The translations under genes and the position numbers were made by a program. Source: Candidatus Latescibacterota bacterium (GTDB lineage Bacteria; Latescibacterota; UBA2968; UBA8231). Taken from it: a DNA stretch of 9,773 bases. Shown piece after piece: positions 6,087-9,773 of the stretch (the first letter of the stretch is position 1; every line of letters starts with the position of its first letter). Under the pieces are notes generated by a model. That model saw nothing but the letters and a program-made list of their open reading frames with translations. It ran no database searches and had not been told where the DNA came from. The DNA lies in assembly GCA_022827165.1 (NCBI GenBank), contig JAJDTN010000187.1, positions 1 to 9,773 on the forward strand, given 5' to 3'.

Positions 6087-7199
6087 ATGCGAATCGACGA
6101 GCTTGACGTCCACTACGTGGTCATGCCCCTCATCTACCCCTGGCGCACCGCCTACGGCGAGGACGCCGACATCCACTCCGTCCTCGTCCGCTTCACCAGC
6201 GGCGGGCACGAGGCCTGGTCGGAGAGCACCCCCTTCTTCGCCCCCACATATCTCAACGAGAGCGCCGGTTCCGTTTTCTACCACGTGTCGGAAGTGATGG
6301 GCCCGTGGGTGGTGGGGCGCGAGTACGACACCGCGGTCGGGCTCAACGAGAGGCTGTCGATCTTCAAGGGCAACAGCTTCGCCAAGGCGGCGATCGAGAT
6401 CGGCTGGTGGACGCTGCAGAGCCGCATCACCGGGACGCCCCTGCACCGGCTGCTGGGCGGCCAGACCCGCGACGTGCCGGCCGGCGCCGACTTCGGTATC
6501 CAGGACTCGTACGACATGCTCCTCGGCAACATCCAGAAGGCGGTGGACGCCGGCTTCCCGCGGGTCAAGCTGAAGGTGGCCCCGGGGTGGGACCTGGAGA
6601 TGCTGCGCATCGTCACCGGCACCTTCCCGGAGACGACCTTCCACATCGACTGCAACTCCGGGTACAGCCTCGACGACCTGCCCTTCTTCCGGGCCATCGA
6701 CGGCCTGGGGCTGGCCTTCATCGAGCAGCCCCTCCACTACAACGACATCCTCGACCACGCCGAGCTGGCCAAGCGGATCGAGACGCCCATCTGCCTCGAC
6801 GAGAGCGTCGTCGACGTGCGCTCCGCCGAGCAGGCGATCCGCGTCGGCGCCTGCCGCTACATCAACATCAAGCCGGGACGAATCGGCGGCCTCGCCAACG
6901 CCGTGGCCGTGCACGACATCGCCCGCGACGCCGGCATTCCCGTTTGGATCGGGGGCATGTTGGAGAGCGCGGTGGGCGCCTCCATCTGCGTGGAGCTGGC
7001 GACGCTGGAGAACTTCACCTACCCGGGGGACCTCTTCCCCTCGTCCCGGTTCTACCGGCAGGACCTGTCGGCGCCGGCCCTGGAGCTGGCCGAGGGCTGC
7101 GTCTTCAAGCCCTTCACCGGCGGCCTGCCGGCACCGGACCCGGCGCTGCTGGAAGAGCGGACCCTGCGCCGCAAGAGGGTCACCCCGGGCCCGGCATGA
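6087..7199 (+). CDS. menC: o-Succinylbenzoate synthase / N-acylamino acid racemase family
   Basis: A 370-residue enolase-superfamily protein of the MenC/NSAR branch, complete. PLIYPWRTAYG at 14-24 is the substrate-binding 20s loop region; VKLKVAPGWD at 160-169 has the K161-x-K163 acid/base pair; D188 and N190 of DCNSGYS, E213 of FIEQPL and D238 of CLDES are metal-site residues; K262 of NIKPGRIGG is the second catalytic lysine; GGMLES at 289-294 closes the barrel. Known members dehydrate SHCHC to o-succinylbenzoate for menaquinone, racemise N-succinylamino acids, or do both; sequence alone does not separate these. None of menA, B, D, E, F or H lies in the window, which weakens the menaquinone role. 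A signal-like ribosome site AAAGGTG (6075-6081) fixes ATG 6087 over the longer in-frame ORF from 5904. The gene follows the winged-helix gene by 17 bases. The symbol is by family. Confidence 0.85.
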   Translation: MRIDELDVHYVVMPLIYPWRTAYGEDADIHSVLVRFTSGGHEAWSESTPFFAPTYLNESAGSVFYHVSEVMGPWVVGREYDTAVGLNERLSIFKGNSFAKAAIEIGWWTLQSRITGTPLHRLLGGQTRDVPAGADFGIQDSYDMLLGNIQKAVDAGFPRVKLKVAPGWDLEMLRIVTGTFPETTFHIDCNSGYSLDDLPFFRAIDGLGLAFIEQPLHYNDILDHAELAKRIETPICLDESVVDVRSAEQAIRVGACRYINIKPGRIGGLANAVAVHDIARDAGIPVWIGGMLESAVGASICVELATLENFTYPGDLFPSSRFYRQDLSAPALELAEGCVFKPFTGGLPAPDPALLEERTLRRKRVTPGPA

Positions 7200-7315
7200 T
7201 CCGCGGGGGCGGAACCGGACATTGTGTGATCCACCCTCGACGATACCTTAGCGCCCGACGGACGGCACCGGCCGCTGTCGGTGGACCAACCCTTCTTGCA
7301 AGAGCGGAGACAGGC
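7200..7315 (+). promoter_or_regulatory. Intergenic region with possible promoter for the HhH-PepSY pair
   Basis: This 116-base gap is long for the window and probably carries the promoter for the next two genes. A weak pair TTGTGT (7222-7227) and TACCTT (7244-7249), spaced 16 bases, is the best sigma-70-like candidate but matches only half of each consensus. A short inverted repeat CACCG/CGGTG brackets 7266-7283. No Rho-independent terminator with a U tract is seen after the upstream gene. Confidence 0.25.
7294..7303. promoter_or_regulatory. 10-base perfect palindrome, possible operator
   Basis: TCTTGCAAGA is its own reverse complement and stands out as AT-richer than its surroundings. It lies directly before the GGAG ribosome site (7306-7309) of the lipoprotein gene, where a bound repressor or a small mRNA hairpin could affect expression. 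A palindrome this short can arise by chance. Confidence 0.2.
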
Positions 7316-7984
7316 ATGTTCAAGCAGTTCCCCATCGGTCTTGTGCTGATCCCCCTGCTGTCCCTCGGATGTGGTGAAGGCGGCGATCCGGCGGACTCCG
7401 AGTCCGCGCCCGGCGCCGCGGCCGGCGCCATGGCATCCCTTCTCAACCCCAACCTCGCTTCGGAAGACCAGCTCGCCTCGGTCGCCGGACTCACCCCGGA
7501 AGCGGCGGCGGCTCTCGCCGGCGGCCGTCCCTACCTGACGGCTTCGGACTTCCACGCGGCGCTGTCGGACGCGGTCGGCGGAGACGCGGCGGTGGCCGCC
7601 TACGGTGCGCTGTGGCTGCCGATCAACCTCAACGACGCGACCACCGCGGAGATCCTGCTGATCCCCGGCGTGGGCGAACGGCTGGCCCATGAGTTCGAGG
7701 AGTACCGCCCCTACGCGGACATGGAGCAGTTCCGCCGGGAGATCGGGAAGTACGTGGACGACGACGAGGTGGAGCGCCTGGCGGGATACGTGTACGTGCC
7801 CATCGACCTGAACAGCGCCACCCGTGAGCAGCTCATGGCAGTCCCGGGGATGACGGAACGGATGGCCCACGAGTTCGAGGAGTACCGCCCGTACACCGCT
7901 CTCGACCAGTTCCGCCGCGAGATCGGGAAGTACGTGGACGACGACGAAGTCGCCAGGTTCGAACGCTACGTGACCCTTGACTGA
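7316..7984 (+). CDS. Lipoprotein with three 60-residue helix-hairpin-helix repeats
   Basis: A 222-residue predicted lipoprotein. MFKQFPIGLVLIPLLSLGCG is a short signal ending in a lipobox-like SLGC, so Cys19 would be lipidated; Ser at -3 is unusual, and plain secretion is the alternative. A linker rich in Ala, Ser and acidic residues (20-42) is followed by three repeats, 43-102, 103-162 and 163-222, ending exactly at the stop. Each starts with a ComEA-like (I/L)-(N/D)-x-N-x-A turn; repeats 2 and 3 have the hairpin IPGVGER/VPGMTER, then HEFEEYRPY and QFRREIGKYVDDDEV. Repeat 1 is degenerate, lacking the G-x-G hairpin and the charged core. HhH units usually bind DNA backbone (ComEA in uptake), but these repeats are acidic, so protein binding is equally possible. 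GGAG 6 bases upstream fixes the start over the longer in-frame ORF from 6305. It is followed 15 bases later by the PepSY-type membrane gene. Confidence 0.8.
   Translation: MFKQFPIGLVLIPLLSLGCGEGGDPADSESAPGAAAGAMASLLNPNLASEDQLASVAGLTPEAAAALAGGRPYLTASDFHAALSDAVGGDAAVAAYGALWLPINLNDATTAEILLIPGVGERLAHEFEEYRPYADMEQFRREIGKYVDDDEVERLAGYVYVPIDLNSATREQLMAVPGMTERMAHEFEEYRPYTALDQFRREIGKYVDDDEVARFERYVTLD
7442..7981 (+). repeat. Three tandem 180-base repeats inside the HhH lipoprotein gene
   Basis: Units are 7442-7621, 7622-7801 and 7802-7981, each exactly 60 codons with no spacer. By hand count units 2 and 3 agree at 129 of 180 bases and 35 of 60 residues. The agreement is uneven: codons 36-49 differ at only two bases, with a 29-base identical block at 7739-7767 and 7919-7947, while the first 18 codons and the last 10 are well diverged. 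Unit 1 keeps only spacing and a few residues such as RPY and F at position 37. Confidence 0.85.
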
Positions 7985-7999
7985 AGGCGGCGGATCGGG

Positions 8000-9139
8000 A
8001 TGATCCGCACCATCGTCTTCTGGCTGCACCTCTCGGTGGCGTCGGCCGCCGGGGCGGTGGTCTTCATGCTGGCCGCCACCGGTGTCATCCTCTCGCTGGA
8101 GGAGACGGTGACGGGGCTCGCCGAGCGGCGCCACCGGATCGAGGTCCAGGATGGTTCCGCGCGGCTGCCGCCGGAGGCGATCGTCCTGGCGTCGGGGCTC
8201 TCGGCGACGTCGGTGCAGTATCGTTCGGACCCGCGCTCGCCAGTGCGGGTCTACGAAGGGCGGGAGCGCTACGCCCGCGTCGATCCCTGCACCGGGCGGG
8301 TGCTGGGTTTCGGACCTGGCGCCCTCGAGCGCTTCTTCGAAGACGTTCGCGGCTGGCACCGCTGGTTCAATCTCTCCGGGGGCTCGATCCGCAAGGGGCG
8401 CGCGGTTACGGGCGCCGTCAACGTGGCCTTCCTCTTCCTCCTGCTCACGGGGCCGGTTCTGTGGATCCCGCGGCCCATCTCCAGGAGGTCGCTCGCCGGC
8501 GTGCTCCTCCTGCGGCCAGGGGCGAGGGGCGCCCGGCGCAACCTCAACTGGCACCAGGTGGTGGGGATCTGGTCGGTCCTGCCCCTCGCGGTGATCGCGG
8601 CAAGCGGGATGACCACCTCCTACCCCTCGGTGGCCGATCGGCTCGACCCGGTCGTCGGGCGAGCGGTGCCCGTGGAGGCGTGGCCCGCCGGGATCGAGAT
8701 AGCGGGGGATCCGGTGGTCCCGGAGGTGCCCGGTGCAGCCTCGCCGGGCGGAGACCTGGGGGCCGTCCTCGCCACCGCCGAGAGGTGGGCCCCGGGTTGG
8801 CGGACCCTGATCCTGAACCTGCCGCGCCCCACGGATCGTGAGGTGAGGGTGGAGGTGCGGACGGGCCGCCGGGGTCAGCCCCACAAGACCGGCTGGCTCA
8901 CCGTCGACGCGGCCACCGGAGGCGTGCAAGCCTGGGAGTCCTTCGCCGATGAACTGCCCCGCCGGCGGGCTCGCCAGTTCCTGCGCTACGCCCACACCGG
9001 GGAGTACTGGGGGCTCGGAGGGCAGTGGCTCGCGGGCCTGTTCTCGCTGGCGGCGACCCTGATGGTGTGGACCGGGCTCTCGCTGGCCTTGCGGCGGGCT
9101 CGGCGCTTCGTCAGGTCCCGGCGCTCGCCGCGGGGGTAG
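8000..9139 (+). CDS. PepSY-associated four-helix membrane protein (PiuB-like)
   Basis: A 379-residue inner-membrane protein of the PepSY-associated TM family (PF03929), normal length. Helices: about 5-32 (VFWLHLSVASAAGAVVFMLAA), 136-157, 187-208 and 342-365. Loop domains of about 100 residues lie after helix 1 and between helices 3 and 4 and should face the periplasm; the second has a PepSY-like end (KTGWLTVDAATGGVQAWESF). Four histidines sit at membrane edges in conserved settings: H10 in FWLHL, H120 in GWHRWF, H185 in NWHQVVG and H332 in YAHTGEYWG. Relatives such as the siderophore-reductase FsrB/FhuF-partner type proteins use such histidines to bind haem and move electrons across the membrane, often for ferric iron or siderophore reduction. 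That role is inferred. It starts 15 bases after the HhH lipoprotein gene and is probably co-transcribed with it; GGCGG lies just upstream. Its stop is 3 bases from the stop of the convergent M20 gene. Confidence 0.85.
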   Translation: MIRTIVFWLHLSVASAAGAVVFMLAATGVILSLEETVTGLAERRHRIEVQDGSARLPPEAIVLASGLSATSVQYRSDPRSPVRVYEGRERYARVDPCTGRVLGFGPGALERFFEDVRGWHRWFNLSGGSIRKGRAVTGAVNVAFLFLLLTGPVLWIPRPISRRSLAGVLLLRPGARGARRNLNWHQVVGIWSVLPLAVIAASGMTTSYPSVADRLDPVVGRAVPVEAWPAGIEIAGDPVVPEVPGAASPGGDLGAVLATAERWAPGWRTLILNLPRPTDREVRVEVRTGRRGQPHKTGWLTVDAATGGVQAWESFADELPRRRARQFLRYAHTGEYWGLGGQWLAGLFSLAATLMVWTGLSLALRRARRFVRSRRSPRG

Positions 9140-9149
9140 GGGTTACCCC
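9133..9149. terminator. GC-rich hairpin across the convergent stop codons
   Basis: GGGGTA (9133-9138) and TACCCC (9144-9149) can pair as a 6-bp stem with a 5-base loop. It contains the TAG of the PepSY gene and the TAA of the opposing M20 gene. No U tract follows on either strand, so it is at best a transcript-end or stalling structure and not a standard Rho-independent terminator. Confidence 0.25.
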
Positions 9150-9773
9150 GGGCTCAGCATGATCCGCTGGTACACGTCCACCGCCCGGGTCACCTGCCGG
9201 CACTCGACCCACTCCACGGCGCCGTGGGCCTGGTCGATGCTGCCGGGCCCGAGGATGATCGTCGGCACGCCGCGGTCGGCGAAGGGACTGCCGTCGGTGC
9301 CGTAGGGCACCCCGCCGATCACCGCTTCTCCCAGCACCTCCCGGCAGGCGGCGACGGCGCCCTGGACGATCCCAGCCTCCTCGGCGGTCCCCACGGCGGC
9401 GAGGGTGATGTAGGGATCCTCGAGCGCGGCATCGACCCCTTCCTCCTCGGCGATGACCGCGGCGAACTGCGCCGTCACGTCGTCGGTCGTCAGCCCCGGG
9501 ATGGTGCGCACGTCGACGTCGATCCGGCAGCGGTCGGGCACGAAGTTGACCTGCATGCCCCCCTCGATGACGCCGATGTTCATCGTCGGATGGCCGAGGA
9601 GGGGGTCCTCCCGGGAGGCGTAGTCGGCGCCGACCACCTTCTCGAGGCGGGTCACCAGCCGCGCCATGCCGGAGATGGCGTTGACCCCGAGATACGGCTT
9701 GGAGCTGTGGGCGGCCTTCCCCTCGACGGTGACGTGGAAGCGGACCACCCCCTTGTGCCCGCGGATGACGGCG
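9143..9773 (-). CDS. M20-family metallo-deacylase/peptidase (ArgE/DapE type), partial
   Basis: The C-terminal 209 or so residues of an M20 hydrolase whose N-terminal half lies beyond the right edge. The reading frame is open to the last base (AVIRGHKGVVRFHVTVEG), so the internal GTG at 9748 is not the start. The dimerisation (lid) domain is present: HKGVVRFHVTVEGKAAHSS, with the conserved lid His of GKAAHSS, the NAI segment, and GGMQVNFVPDRCRIDVDVRTIPG. The return to the catalytic domain is PYGTDGSPFADRGVPTIILG, then GPGSIDQAHGAVEWVE with the C-terminal metal-ligand His. Family members remove acetyl or succinyl groups from amino acids (ArgE, DapE) or cleave dipeptides, using two zinc ions. 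The catalytic Asp and Glu should be in the missing half. It is convergent with the PepSY gene, so it is a separate unit. The acyl substrate cannot be assigned. Confidence 0.88.
   Translation of the reverse strand, partial: AVIRGHKGVVRFHVTVEGKAAHSSKPYLGVNAISGMARLVTRLEKVVGADYASREDPLLGHPTMNIGVIEGGMQVNFVPDRCRIDVDVRTIPGLTTDDVTAQFAAVIAEEEGVDAALEDPYITLAAVGTAEEAGIVQGAVAACREVLGEAVIGGVPYGTDGSPFADRGVPTIILGPGSIDQAHGAVEWVECRQVTRAVDVYQRIMLSPG

Noticed and set aside
7266..7283. CACCG/CGGTG inverted repeat as a terminator after the racemase gene
   Set aside because: The stem is only 5 bp with an 8-base loop, and no U tract follows.
6305..7315. N-terminal extension of the HhH protein frame through the racemase gene
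   Set aside because: The extension is out of frame with a confirmed gene, is Arg/Ala/Gly-rich, and a good ribosome site and signal sequence mark the start at 7316.
7052..8995. Minus-strand ORF of 647 codons opposite the HhH and PepSY genes
   Set aside because: It runs antisense across three gene ends and an intergenic gap, with low-complexity Arg/Gly/His/Pro content and no recognisable motif.
1..9773. tRNA, rRNA, CRISPR array, insertion sequence or defence system
   Set aside because: No tRNA-like cloverleaf, spaced direct repeats, transposase motif or terminal inverted repeats were seen on reading both strands. The only direct repeat is the coding one at 7442-7981.

Overview
This is a high-GC bacterial window (coding third positions are overwhelmingly G or C) with tightly packed genes, many stop/start overlaps and no RNA genes, CRISPR array or insertion sequence that I can see. 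The mix of a Gfo/Idh/MocA oxidoreductase, a glycoside-hydrolase-like barrel protein, two enolase-superfamily enzymes, a helix-hairpin-helix lipoprotein and a PepSY-type membrane protein fits an environmental Gram-negative lineage such as Latescibacterota, Gemmatimonadota or Krumholzibacteriota. The phylum is inference; no marker gene is present.

Left arm (1-3743, minus strand). A catabolic-looking operon is transcribed right to left: a Gfo/Idh/MocA-family NAD(P)-dependent oxidoreductase (2742-3743), a cytoplasmic glycoside-hydrolase-like TIM-barrel protein (1207-2745), an acid-sugar dehydratase-like member of the mandelate racemase family with a TTG start (54-1196), and the first codons of a fourth gene that resembles the N terminus of TldD/PmbA peptidases and runs off the left edge. 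The genes overlap or nearly touch, so they are probably translationally coupled and act on one substrate, perhaps a modified sugar or uronate. The substrate cannot be read from the sequence.

Middle (3744-7199, plus strand). After a 125-base divergent intergenic region comes a run of five genes: two linked DUF1801-domain proteins (the second of YdeI type), a 66-residue single-span membrane protein, a winged-helix protein distantly like the YcaQ/AlkZ (HTH_42) DNA glycosylase family, and a well-preserved o-succinylbenzoate synthase / N-acylamino-acid racemase. No other menaquinone gene is present, so the last enzyme may act as a racemase.

Right arm (7200-9773). A promoter-sized gap leads to a lipoprotein built from three exact 60-residue helix-hairpin-helix repeats, followed 15 bases later by a four-helix PepSY-associated membrane protein with four histidines placed as possible haem ligands. 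This pair is the most unusual element in the window. Convergent to it, only 3 bases away, is the 3' part of an M20-family deacylase/peptidase (ArgE/DapE type) that continues past the right edge.
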